From CBDESN01 sp965242495 (lineage in GTDB: Bacteria; Pseudomonadota; Alphaproteobacteria; MPNO01), in the NCBI GenBank assembly GCA_965242495.1, contig OZ251446.1:682001-746000 (forward strand): a DNA stretch of 64,000 nucleotides, given 5' to 3'. The notes beneath the pieces are model-generated. The model saw only the letters and a list, made by a program, of their open reading frames with translations, did no database searches and was not told the origin of the DNA. Position numbers and translations under genes: made by a program. Below are positions 16,857-25,638 of this stretch, in pieces. The stretch's first letter is position 1. Every line of letters starts with the position of its first letter.

Positions 16857-17792
16857 TCACCGCGCTGCGGCGAGGCGGTGCGCCTTCTCCTGGATCTCGA
16901 GATCGACCAGCGCGTCCGCGCTGGCGTCCTCGTCGAGCATGTTCCAGCTCCGCATCCACTCGAAGGTCCGCAGCAGCTCGTCGCGCGGGATCGGCTCCGG
17001 GTCGATCACCTGGAGACGGCTCAACGGCAAGTCGTCCACGGTGAGCGCCGCCACGTCGGGATCGTCCCTGTGGTAGTCGATGAAGTATTGCATGTATCTG
17101 CGTTTGTCGGCGGCGATGCGGCGGACCGCCTCCTTCATCGCGCGCGTGAAGGCGGCGTAGGTATCGAGGTCCACCCCGTCGGCCGCCACCTGGGTTCCGT
17201 GCCACGGCGCCAGGACCATGATCCGACAGCCGGCCTTTTCGGCCACGGTGATATAGGGCTCGCTGAGAGTCGTCGCCTCGATCTCGCCCGACATCAGGGA
17301 AGCGTAGCGCTTGCGCGAGCCGCTTGGCGCCTGACAGGTCTTGATGAGGTCGCGCGGCACGAAGCCTTCGAGCATCAGGGCGCCCAGATAATGGGTGCCG
17401 AAATAATACGGCAACCCGATCAGCCGGCCGGCGAGTTGCTGCGGCGTGTAGATGTCGGAATCGGGCCGCACCACCAGGGCGCCAGAGGCGACGATGGGCC
17501 GCCGCCCGAGCTGGCGGCTGCCGATCTCCGAGGCGCTCACCCGCGCGTAGTTTCCCCACTCGCAGGCGTTGTACATCTCCGCCCCGCCGACCTCGAACTG
17601 GGCGCCATGGCTGGAAAACGGATCGAGGCCCGCCGGATCGGTCACATCGACCCGCGTCGCCTTGACCGCCTTATGCTCGCGCGGCACGAACTCGACGTCG
17701 AGCCCCTGTTCCGCGAACAGCCCTTCGTCATAGGCGACCAGCTCGGGAAGCCCTTGAAAGGGCGCCGTCGCCTCCAAGCGCAAGGTCCGCAT
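16857..17792 (-). CDS. NMT1/THI5-like substrate-binding-fold protein without signal peptide
   Basis: A 311-residue protein of the periplasmic-binding-protein fold seen in NitT/TauT ABC systems (LPELVAYDEGLFAEQGL, QQLAGRLIGLPYYFGT, SGEIEATTLSEPYI). The N-terminus starts straight at the first beta strand, with no signal peptide, so it may be cytoplasmic and act as an enzyme or sensor. GGAG lies 6 nt before ATG 17792; the ATG at 17798 overlaps that site. No permease or ATPase gene is adjacent; it precedes the LLM oxidoreductase. Confidence 0.7.
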   Translation of the reverse strand: MRTLRLEATAPFQGLPELVAYDEGLFAEQGLDVEFVPREHKAVKATRVDVTDPAGLDPFSSHGAQFEVGGAEMYNACEWGNYARVSASEIGSRQLGRRPIVASGALVVRPDSDIYTPQQLAGRLIGLPYYFGTHYLGALMLEGFVPRDLIKTCQAPSGSRKRYASLMSGEIEATTLSEPYITVAEKAGCRIMVLAPWHGTQVAADGVDLDTYAAFTRAMKEAVRRIAADKRRYMQYFIDYHRDDPDVAALTVDDLPLSRLQVIDPEPIPRDELLRTFEWMRSWNMLDEDASADALVDLEIQEKAHRLAAAR

Positions 17793-17869
17793 GGCCATCT
17801 CCGAAAGCGCGCTTCGTCCAGGCTATTCTGCCATCGCCGCGGCCGATGGGCAAGCGGGCCGGGCCGTCG

Positions 17870-18121
17870 TCAATATCGGCGGGCGCCCACGATCAAGGCC
17901 TCGACCGTATCCTCGCCTACCGCCTTGAGGGCTTCCAGCCGATGGAGTCCGCTCACGAGCACGAAGCGGCTTTCGTCGCGGCGCACCTGGACCGGCGCGT
18001 ACCGCCCGTCCGTTGCGACGATGTCTTCGGCGGTCTCCTCCACCTTCGCCGGATCGAGCGTCCTCCGCTGCTTCACCGGAACGTAGATTTCGTCGATCTT
18101 GAGAACGACGTCTTCCAGCAT
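17870..18121 (-). CDS. Stand-alone ParB/sulfiredoxin-like N-terminal domain protein
   Basis: An 83-residue protein made of just one ParB-N / Srx-type domain. Visible features are KIDEIYVPVKQRR, an EDIVATDGRYAPVQVRR segment and VSGLHRLEALKAVGEDT, which corresponds to the GxHR(Y/L)EA nucleotide-binding loop. There is no helix-turn-helix, so it is not a chromosome-partition ParB. The catalytic Cys of true sulfiredoxin (GGCHR) is Leu here, so sulfiredoxin activity is unlikely. It starts 16 bp after glnE. Confidence 0.7.
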   Translation of the reverse strand: MLEDVVLKIDEIYVPVKQRRTLDPAKVEETAEDIVATDGRYAPVQVRRDESRFVLVSGLHRLEALKAVGEDTVEALIVGARRY

Positions 18122-18137
18122 GGCGTCCCTCCCCCGG

Positions 18138-21100
18138 TCATGCCGGCGCGGCGTCCGTCTCCCGTGCGGCCGGCGCTTCGATCAGGTCGACGAAATGACC
18201 GTATACGCATCGGGCGGTCGTCTCCACCTGCGCCTTCAGGACATCGAAGGCCGGCGCGCCGCAGGCGCGGGCGAGCGTGGTCCGAAGCCCCTCCGGCGCC
18301 CGCGCCTCGTCGAACCCGCGGCCCGCGCTCATCCGCAGCATGCCCTGGAGATTGCGCCAGAGACGCATCGCGCCGATGAGGTCGCGGGCGACGGCGCGGG
18401 ACAACAGCCCTGCATCCGCGAGACGAGCGAGCGCGTCGGTCGTGTTGGTCGAGAGCACGTCCGCATGGTCGGCGGCGTGTCGCAGCTGGAGGTATTGGGC
18501 GATGAATTCGATGTCGATCAGGCCGCCGCGATAGGACTTGATGGCCCACATGTCGTCCGCGCCGTGCTCGCGAGCCATGCGGGCGCGCATGTCGGCCACG
18601 TCGCATAGCAGTTTCCGCGCGTCGCGCGGAGCCGTGAGAACGCTGCGGATCGCCTCGTCCAGGCGCCGCGCCAGATCCGCCGGCGCCCACACCACGCGGG
18701 CGCGCGTCAGCGCCATATGCTCCCAGGTCCAGGCGTTCTCGCGCTGATACTGGAGGAAGGCCTGCAAGCCGGTCGCGATCGGCCCGGCATTGCCCGACGG
18801 GCGAAGCCGCATGTCCACCTCGTAGAGCCTGCCTTCGCCGGTCGGCGCGGTGATCGCGTTGATGAAGCGCTGGCTCTGGCGTGCGTAGAAATGCGCCGGC
18901 GCGAGCGGCTTCGCGCCGTCGGAGACGGCGTCCGGCGCGTCGTAGACGAACAGGAGATCGAGGTCCGATTCGACGGTCAGCTCCCGGCCGCCCAGCTTGC
19001 CCAACGCGACCGCCGCGAAACCACCGCCGGGCATGGCGCCGTGCCGGGCGATCACTTCCTCTTCGACCGCCGGAGCCAGGGCGCGCAACCCGGCGTCGGC
19101 GATGTCCGACAAAGGGCGCCCCGCGCTCTCCGGATCGCATTTCCCGCGCAGGACGTGGACTCCGATCTGGAAGATGCGGTCGTTCGTCAGACGCCGCACG
19201 GAGTCCAGCACGTCCTCGAAATCCCGCGCCTGAGCAAGCTGCCCTTCCATCTCCGCGGCCAGCGCCCCGGCGTCGGGCAGACGATCGAAGAACCCCTGGG
19301 TAAGCACGCCGTCGAGCAGAATCGGATGCCGGCTCAGGCCTTCGGCGAGGCGGGGGGCGCTCCCCATGATTTCCGCCACCAGGTCGAGAAGGCCGGGGTT
19401 GTTCTGAAACAGCGAAAAGAGCTGGACGCCCGCAGGCAGTCCGCGGAGGAACTCGTCGAACCGGATCAACGCCGCGTTCGAATCGATCGTACCGGCCAGA
19501 GATTCGAGCAGCGACGGGATCAGCTCGGTCAGTATCTCCCGCGCGCGGGCGCTGCGGGTCGCGCGATACCGTCCATGGTGCCACCCGCGTACGGTCGCGG
19601 CGACCAGCCGGGGGTCGTGGAACCCAAGCCGGGACAGAGTCTCGAGCGTGTCCGGGTCGTCTTCGCCGCCGGTGAAGACGAGGTTGCCGGGGCGGCTGAG
19701 ATCCGGACTCTCCTCGAACAGCTCGGCATAATGCCGCTCGACCGTCCGCAGCTCGTTCGCCAGCGCATCGCAGAAGCTTCGGCGGTCGTCGAACCCCATA
19801 AAGGCCGCAAGCCCCTCCAGCGCGCCGTCGTCGGCCGGCAGGCTGTGAGTCTGGCGGTCGTCCACCATCTGAAGCCGGTGCTCGACCCGCCGCAGGAAAC
19901 GGTAGGCCTGCTGCAAGCGCTCGACGACGTGGCGATCGACATGCCCGGCGCGCGCCAGCGCGTCCAGCGCCTCGCACGTCCCCCGCGCCCGGAGCGTCGC
20001 GTCGCGCCCACCCCAGATGAGCTGCTGCGTCTGGGCGAAGAACTCGATTTCCCGGATGCCGCCCCGCCCGAGCTTCACGTCGTGTCCGGCGATCGCGATA
20101 TCGCCGCCGCCCCGATGCGCGTTGATCTGACGTTTGATCGAGTGGATGTCGGCGATGGCCGCGAAGTCCAGATGCTTCCGCCAGACATAGGGCCTCAACA
20201 GCTCGAGGAATCGTTCTCCCGCCGCCAGGTCGCCGGCCACGGGCCGCGCCTTGATCATCGCCGCCCGCTCCCAGTTCTGGCCGGCGCTCTCGTAATAGGT
20301 CTCGGCGGCGAGCGTCGAGATCGCCGGCGGAGTCGACCTCGGATCCGGGCGCAGCCGCAGATCGATGCGGAAGACGTAGCCGTCCTGTGTCCGCTCCTCC
20401 AACATGCGGATCAGCTCGCGCGTCAGACGCACGAAGCACTCCTCCACCGTCCTGGGGCCGGTGTATTCGATCCGCTCGCGCTCGTAGAGGACGATCAGGT
20501 CGATGTCGCTCGAATAGTTGAGATCGCGCGCACCGAGCTTTCCCATGCCGAGGACGATGAAACCGGACTCGCGTTCCGGGTCCGCCGGGCAATGGGACGC
20601 AAGCTCGCCCCGCCTCGCCGCTTGGCGAAGCAGGTGGGCCGCGGCGGCGCGCAGCGCGGCTTCGGCGAACTCCGACAGCGCAGCGGTGACCTGTTCCAGC
20701 GGCCACGCCGCGGTGATGTCGGCGATGGCGGTCGTCAACGCGAACCGCCGTTTGGCGATGCGGAGGCGCCGCATCGCCCCGGCGGCTTCCTCGCCGTCGC
20801 CGGCGTCGGCGCGCAGTGCGGCCAGCGTCTCCGCATAGGCGGGGTCGGGGCCGTGGACGACGAGGTCGCGCGCGAATCCGATATCGCCGACCAGCATCTG
20901 CCCGAGATACGGGCTGTTGCCGAAAATCGCGTTCAGCAGGGTCCGGCCGGCGCGGTCGCGGGCCAAGTCCCGGGCGAACCCGGCAATCGCCGGATCCGCG
21001 GTCCGCTCCGCAGCGTCGCTCCACTGCCGCAGGAGCCGGGCCGCCGCGTCGTCGTCGCCGGCGCGGACGAGCTTCGCCGGATCGGGCACCAAGGCGCGCG

Positions 21101-21146
21101 AGATCGGCTCCAAGCGGACACCCCTCAGGCCATGCCCGCCGCACAC
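18138..21146 (-). CDS. glnE: Bifunctional glutamine synthetase adenylyltransferase/adenylyl-removing enzyme
   Basis: A 1002-residue protein of the usual GlnE architecture. It adds and removes AMP on glutamine synthetase in response to PII. The N-terminal removase domain has GMGKLGARDLNYSSDIDLI and the C-terminal transferase domain ALGKLGGRELTVESDLDLLFVYD, each followed by helical linker and regulatory regions. Start is uncertain: GTG 21146 gives the listed length, but GAGGGG sits 7 nt before TTG 21113, which may be the true start (991 residues). It lies 61 bp downstream of tyrS on the same strand. Confidence 0.95.
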   Translation of the reverse strand: MCGGHGLRGVRLEPISRALVPDPAKLVRAGDDDAAARLLRQWSDAAERTADPAIAGFARDLARDRAGRTLLNAIFGNSPYLGQMLVGDIGFARDLVVHGPDPAYAETLAALRADAGDGEEAAGAMRRLRIAKRRFALTTAIADITAAWPLEQVTAALSEFAEAALRAAAAHLLRQAARRGELASHCPADPERESGFIVLGMGKLGARDLNYSSDIDLIVLYERERIEYTGPRTVEECFVRLTRELIRMLEERTQDGYVFRIDLRLRPDPRSTPPAISTLAAETYYESAGQNWERAAMIKARPVAGDLAAGERFLELLRPYVWRKHLDFAAIADIHSIKRQINAHRGGGDIAIAGHDVKLGRGGIREIEFFAQTQQLIWGGRDATLRARGTCEALDALARAGHVDRHVVERLQQAYRFLRRVEHRLQMVDDRQTHSLPADDGALEGLAAFMGFDDRRSFCDALANELRTVERHYAELFEESPDLSRPGNLVFTGGEDDPDTLETLSRLGFHDPRLVAATVRGWHHGRYRATRSARAREILTELIPSLLESLAGTIDSNAALIRFDEFLRGLPAGVQLFSLFQNNPGLLDLVAEIMGSAPRLAEGLSRHPILLDGVLTQGFFDRLPDAGALAAEMEGQLAQARDFEDVLDSVRRLTNDRIFQIGVHVLRGKCDPESAGRPLSDIADAGLRALAPAVEEEVIARHGAMPGGGFAAVALGKLGGRELTVESDLDLLFVYDAPDAVSDGAKPLAPAHFYARQSQRFINAITAPTGEGRLYEVDMRLRPSGNAGPIATGLQAFLQYQRENAWTWEHMALTRARVVWAPADLARRLDEAIRSVLTAPRDARKLLCDVADMRARMAREHGADDMWAIKSYRGGLIDIEFIAQYLQLRHAADHADVLSTNTTDALARLADAGLLSRAVARDLIGAMRLWRNLQGMLRMSAGRGFDEARAPEGLRTTLARACGAPAFDVLKAQVETTARCVYGHFVDLIEAPAARETDAAPA

Positions 21147-21207
21147 TGCGTCAACCCCCGGAAGGGGTCAAGCAAGGCTCCCTTGTCGTTCGTTCCGTTC
21201 GCGACCG

Positions 21208-22467
21208 TCACGCCGGTCGCACGAGCACATGGCGCTTGCGGCCCGCGGAGAGCTTGATCGCGCCCGTATCGTCGAGGTCCGACAGGCCGATGCGGGCGGT
21301 TTCGGCCGCGGCCGGCCGGTCGTTGATCCGGGCGCCGCCGCCGCGGATCAACCGGCGCGCCTCGCCGCCGGAGACGGCAAGGCCGGCGACGCGAAACAGC
21401 TCGAAAGCCGCGATGCCCGCGTCCAGATCGGCGCGCGGCAACTCGACCGTCGGCAGACCGTCCGCGGGCGCGCCGTCCTCGAACGTCGTCCGCGCCGTCG
21501 CCGCCGCTTCCTCGGCCGCTGCCGGGCCGCGGCACAGCCGGGTGGCCTCGAACGCCAGAATTTTCTTCGCCTCGTTGGTGTCTTCGCCGGACAGCCGTCC
21601 GAGCCACGCGACCTCGTCGAGCGGAAGCTCCGTGAACAGGCGCAGGAAGCGGCCCGTGTCGGCGTCCGCGGCATTACGCCAGAACTGGTAATACTCGTAG
21701 GCGCTCAGCCGCTCGGCGTTGAGCCAGACGGCGCCGTGCGCGGTCTTGCCCATCTTCTCGCCCGACGCCAGGGTGATCAACGGCGCGGTCAGCCCGTAGA
21801 GCTCGGCTTGCCCGGCGCGCCGCCCCAGTTCGATGCCGCTGACGATGTTGCCCCACTGGTCGGATCCGCCCATTTGCAGGATGCACCCGGTCCGCCGATG
21901 CAGCTCCAGGAAGTCGTAGGCCTGGAGAATCATATAGTTGAATTCCAGGAAACTCAGCGGCTGCCGACGATCGAGCCGGAGTCTCACCGAATCGAAGCTC
22001 AACATGCGGTTGATCGAGAAGTACCGGCCGAAGTCGCGGAGGAACGGGATGTATGCGAGCGCATCCAGCCACTCGGCGTTGTCGAGCATGACCGCATCGG
22101 TCGGACCGTCGCCGAAGTCGAGGAATTGGGCGAAGACCGCCTGGATACCCGCCCTGTTGCGGGCGATGTCGGCGTCGCTCAGAAGCCGCCGGCTGTCGTC
22201 CTTGCCCGACGGGTCGCCTACCTTGGTCGTGCCCCCGCCCATCAGCACGATCGGCTTGTGTCCGCTGCGCTGCCACCAGCGCAGCAGCATGATCGGCACC
22301 AGGCTGCCGACATGAAGACTGTCGGCGGTGCAGTCGAAGCCGATATAGCAGAGCTTGGGCGAGCCGTCCGCGGCGAGAACCCGGTCGAGCCCTTGCGCAT
22401 CGCTGCACTGATGGATGAATCCGCGCGCGTCCACGGCGCGCAGGAAGTCGGACTCGAAGGTCGTCAT
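21208..22467 (-). CDS. tyrS: Tyrosyl-tRNA synthetase
   Basis: A 419-residue class I aminoacyl-tRNA synthetase charging tRNA-Tyr. The HIGH-type motif is HVGSL (DSLHVGSLVPI), the tyrosine site includes YMILQAYDF and GGSDQWGNI, and the KMSKS loop reads GEKMGKT. A C-terminal S4 RNA-binding domain is present (SGGEARRLIRGGGARIND). Start ATG 22467 (MTTFESDF) matches family length. Confidence 0.96.
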   Translation of the reverse strand: MTTFESDFLRAVDARGFIHQCSDAQGLDRVLAADGSPKLCYIGFDCTADSLHVGSLVPIMLLRWWQRSGHKPIVLMGGGTTKVGDPSGKDDSRRLLSDADIARNRAGIQAVFAQFLDFGDGPTDAVMLDNAEWLDALAYIPFLRDFGRYFSINRMLSFDSVRLRLDRRQPLSFLEFNYMILQAYDFLELHRRTGCILQMGGSDQWGNIVSGIELGRRAGQAELYGLTAPLITLASGEKMGKTAHGAVWLNAERLSAYEYYQFWRNAADADTGRFLRLFTELPLDEVAWLGRLSGEDTNEAKKILAFEATRLCRGPAAAEEAAATARTTFEDGAPADGLPTVELPRADLDAGIAAFELFRVAGLAVSGGEARRLIRGGGARINDRPAAAETARIGLSDLDDTGAIKLSAGRKRHVLVRPA

Positions 22468-22774
22468 CGACGGGATACCGGTCTGCGAGAGGCGACTGTT
22501 TAGCACGGCCCCCCGCGCGGAGGAAAACCGGCGACGCCGGAAACCGCGGCTTGCGGCGATCGATCCTCCCTTCGCCCGCCGCATCCGCCCGAGCGGAACC
22601 CGCGCGCCGTTGCGGCGCTCGCCCCGCTTTCTATACTGGCGCCGCGTTTCGGGTCGGACCACGGAGCTACAACGGCTCGCGCCGCCCGGACCCGTGAGCG
22701 GGGCGGACGGACGGTTCAGACGCCACGGCGTTCGGTTTTCATCATATCCCACACGGCCGGGGAGGACTTCGACC

Positions 22775-23656
22775 ATGAAACCGCGGCGCTACGGGCCGTT
22801 CCCCTACACGCCGATCAATCGCCGGCCGAAGCTGTCCTGGCCCGACGGCAAGCGACTGGCGCTGTGGGTAATCCCCAACGTCGAGTTCTTTCCGCTCGAC
22901 GAGCCCGTGCCCGGCGGCAACGGCATGGCGCCTGACCTCATCAACTGGGCGGCGCGCGACTACGGCAACCGCGTCGGCGTCTTTCGCCTGATGGAAGTGA
23001 TGTCGAAGCATGGCGTCCGCGGAACGGTCGCCCTCAACAGCGAAATCTGCGATGAGTGCCCGCAGATCGTCGAAGACGCGGTCGCGCTGGAATGGGAGTT
23101 CATGGGCCACAACCAGAGCAACGCCCGCTATCTCCCGCAGCTCACGCCCGACCGGGAGCGCGAGGTGGTGCTCGACGTGTTCGACCGCATCCAGGCCGCG
23201 ACCGGCGCAAGACCCAGAGGCTGGCTCGGCTCCGGCCTGCAGGAGAGCTGGCATACGCTCGACTATCTGATCGAGGCCGGGGCCGCCTACGTCGCCGATT
23301 GGATCAACGACGACCAGCCCTATCCGATGGAGGTGGGCGGCCGGCGCATCGTCTCGATCCCCTATTCCGGCGAGATCAACGACCTGCCGCAGATTCTGCG
23401 CGCGGGTCGTTCGGCGGACGAGTTCGAACTCATGATCCGCCGGCAGTTCGACACGCTCTATCGCGAGAGCGCCGAATCCGGCCGGGTGATGGCGATCTGC
23501 CTGCATCCGTTCGTCATCGGCGTCCCGCACCGCATCCAGGCGCTCGACTCGGCCCTCGATTACGTCTGCGGCCATGACGGCGTGTGGTTGGCGACCGGTT
23601 CCGAGATCGTCGATCACTATGTCGGTCTCTGTCTCGGGCGAGAGGCGGCCCCCTGA
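22775..23656 (+). CDS. Polysaccharide-deacetylase-family protein
   Basis: A 293-residue NodB-homology / polysaccharide deacetylase-like protein of the group related to allantoinase-type PuuE. Visible features are LALWVIPNVEFFPLDEP at the start, KHGVRGTVALNSEICDECP, the metal-site-like FMGHNQSN, and HPFVIGVPHRIQALD near the end. GGGGAGG lies 8 nt before ATG 22775. The substrate may be a cyclic ureide or amide instead of a polysaccharide. The next gene overlaps its 3' end. Confidence 0.8.
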   Translation: MKPRRYGPFPYTPINRRPKLSWPDGKRLALWVIPNVEFFPLDEPVPGGNGMAPDLINWAARDYGNRVGVFRLMEVMSKHGVRGTVALNSEICDECPQIVEDAVALEWEFMGHNQSNARYLPQLTPDREREVVLDVFDRIQAATGARPRGWLGSGLQESWHTLDYLIEAGAAYVADWINDDQPYPMEVGGRRIVSIPYSGEINDLPQILRAGRSADEFELMIRRQFDTLYRESAESGRVMAICLHPFVIGVPHRIQALDSALDYVCGHDGVWLATGSEIVDHYVGLCLGREAAP

Positions 23657-24747
23657 CCGGGCCGGGCCGGGCCGGGGCCGTCCGGCGCGCGCTCGGCTTG
23701 ATGAGCGGCACGTCGCTCGACGGGATCGACGCCGCGATCGTCGAAACCGACGGACGGACGACGACGGGCTTCGGTCCCCGGACGACGATTCCTTACGGCG
23801 ACGAGCTGCGCGAGCGTCTGCGGCGCGCCCTGGGCGTCCGGGGACCGATGGGTGAGATCGAGCGCGATCTCACCGAAGCCCATGCGGCGGCGGTGTCCGG
23901 CCTCCTGGATCGCGCCGGTCTGACGCCCGCAGACATCGCCGTCGTCGGGTTCCATGGTCACACCATCGATCATCGCCCCGCGCGCGGCGTGACCCGGCAG
24001 ATCGGCGACGGCGCGCTGCTCGCGCGGCTGACCGGGATCGACGTAGTGGGCGATTTCCGCTCGGCCGACGTGGCCGCCGGCGGCGAAGGCGCGCCGCTCG
24101 TTCCCTTGTTCCACCAGGCCTTGTGCCAAAGGCTCGAACGTCCCGTCGCAGTGCTCAATATCGGCGGGATCGCCAATCTCACCTGGATTGGTCCCGAAGG
24201 CGAGATCGTCGCCTGGGACACCGGTCCCGGCAACGCGCCGCTCGACGACTGGGTGCGCCGCAACACCGGTCGCCCCTTCGATCTGGGCGGCGCGCTCGCC
24301 GCCGCGGGAACCGCGGACGGGACGGTGGTCGATGCCTGGCTGCGGCGGCCCTACTTCGCCCGCCCGCCGCCCAAGTCCTGCGACCGGCTGGATTTCGATC
24401 TCGCCCCGGTCGCGGATCTCGGCGCGGCGGACGGCGCGGCGACGCTCGTCGCATTCATCTGCGCTGCGGCGGCGCGGTCCCTGGATCACATGCCTTCGCC
24501 GCCGAGGCGCTGGCTGGTCACCGGGGGCGGGCGCCATAACCCGGCGATCATGGCCGGGCTCCGATCCGCGCTGACGGCTCCGGTCGAGCGGGTCGAACGT
24601 GCGGGGTGGGACGGCGATGCGCTGGAGGCCCAGGCATTCGCCTATCTCGCCGTCCGCTCGCTCGACGGCCTGCCCCTCAGCCTGCCGTCGACCACCGGCG
24701 TCGCAAGACCGATAACCGGCGGGACCCTGTTCCGGCGCGGGCGCTAA
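23584..24747 (+). CDS. anmK: Anhydro-N-acetylmuramic acid kinase
   Basis: Phosphorylates and opens 1,6-anhydro-MurNAc in cell-wall recycling. The core is clear: LGLMSGTSLDGIDAA at the N-terminus, GFHGHTIDH, VLNIGGIANLTWI, DTGPGNAPLDDW, and the C-terminal LVTGGGRHNPAIM and DALEAQAFAYLA. Start is uncertain: ATG 23701 would cut into the first beta strand, so a start upstream is needed. GTG 23584 overlaps the deacetylase by 73 bp; a CTG near 23653 is another option. Family length is about 370 residues. Confidence 0.9.
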   Translation: MVGDRFRDRRSLCRSLSRARGGPLTGPGRAGAVRRALGLMSGTSLDGIDAAIVETDGRTTTGFGPRTTIPYGDELRERLRRALGVRGPMGEIERDLTEAHAAAVSGLLDRAGLTPADIAVVGFHGHTIDHRPARGVTRQIGDGALLARLTGIDVVGDFRSADVAAGGEGAPLVPLFHQALCQRLERPVAVLNIGGIANLTWIGPEGEIVAWDTGPGNAPLDDWVRRNTGRPFDLGGALAAAGTADGTVVDAWLRRPYFARPPPKSCDRLDFDLAPVADLGAADGAATLVAFICAAAARSLDHMPSPPRRWLVTGGGRHNPAIMAGLRSALTAPVERVERAGWDGDALEAQAFAYLAVRSLDGLPLSLPSTTGVARPITGGTLFRRGR

Positions 24748-24753
24748 CCCGCG

Positions 24754-25404
24754 CTACGGCGTCGGGTCGGCAGGCAAATGCGCGTCCAGATACCCGTCCA
24801 CCGCGGCGGTCAACCCGTCGATCCTGTCGTGGAAGAAGTGGTTGGCGCCGGGGACGATCCGGCAGTCGATCGTTACCCCGCGCTGGCTGGACAGCTTTTG
24901 GGCCAGCGTCTCGACCGAGTCCGGCGGCACCAGGTCGTCGTCCGCTCCGTGGACGAACAGACCCGAGGAGGGGCACGGCGCCAGGAACGTGAAGTCGTAC
25001 AGGTTGGCCGGCGGCGCCACGGAAACGAACGAGGTGATCTCGGGGCGGCGCATAAGAAGTTGCATGCCGATCCAGGCTCCGAACGAGAAGCCTGCGATCC
25101 AGCATTGCGGCGCGTCGGGATTGCAGGACTGCATCCAGTCCAGCGCGGCCGCGGCGTCGCTGAGCTCCCCCTGGCCTTCGTCGTAGGAGCCTTGCGACCG
25201 TCCGACGCCGCGAAAGTTGAAGCGAAGCGCCGAGAAGCCCCGGCGCGCGAAGGCGTGGTACAGCTCATAGACCACGCGATGGTTCATCGTGCCGCCGTAT
25301 TGCGGATGCGGATGCAGCAGCAGCGCGATCGGCGCCGCGGTCTTGCCGGGATGGTAGCGCCCCTCGACCCGCCCGTCGGGACCGTTGAAGATGATTTCAG
25401 GCAC
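24754..25404 (-). CDS. Alpha/beta hydrolase
   Basis: A 216-residue small alpha/beta hydrolase of the dienelactone-hydrolase-like group. It has LLLHPHPQYGG (a conserved HPHP motif in this subgroup), RFNFRGVGRSQG, the nucleophile elbow GFSFGAW, an acid in HGADDDLVP and His in GANHFFH. No signal peptide. Function is unknown. It is convergent with anmK and divergent from the cysteine desulfurase gene. Confidence 0.82.
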   Translation of the reverse strand: MPEIIFNGPDGRVEGRYHPGKTAAPIALLLHPHPQYGGTMNHRVVYELYHAFARRGFSALRFNFRGVGRSQGSYDEGQGELSDAAAALDWMQSCNPDAPQCWIAGFSFGAWIGMQLLMRRPEITSFVSVAPPANLYDFTFLAPCPSSGLFVHGADDDLVPPDSVETLAQKLSSQRGVTIDCRIVPGANHFFHDRIDGLTAAVDGYLDAHLPADPTP

Positions 25405-25638
25405 GGTCGGCAGCCTCTCCGGTCCAACGCGGCGTCTCGGGCGTTCGGGTGATATCCGTCAGCCGCGGTCTGCGGTTGACGAGCGCGGAATCCGGCATAG
25501 TTTTCTCAGACGGGCGCGAGCGCGCCGCGCCATGTTCGAATCGGTTTTCTCGGACGATCCGCGGCATCCTAGCACAGGCGGGGGCGGGGTTTCAACCTTC
25601 GGTCGTCGCTCCGGCCCGAAACATCGAGGGGCGGCGAC

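Noticed and set aside
25476..25503. Possible promoter TTGACG-16-TAGTTT before the cysteine desulfurase
   Set aside because: The -10 match is weak and the distance to the gene is about 135 nt; not enough to call.
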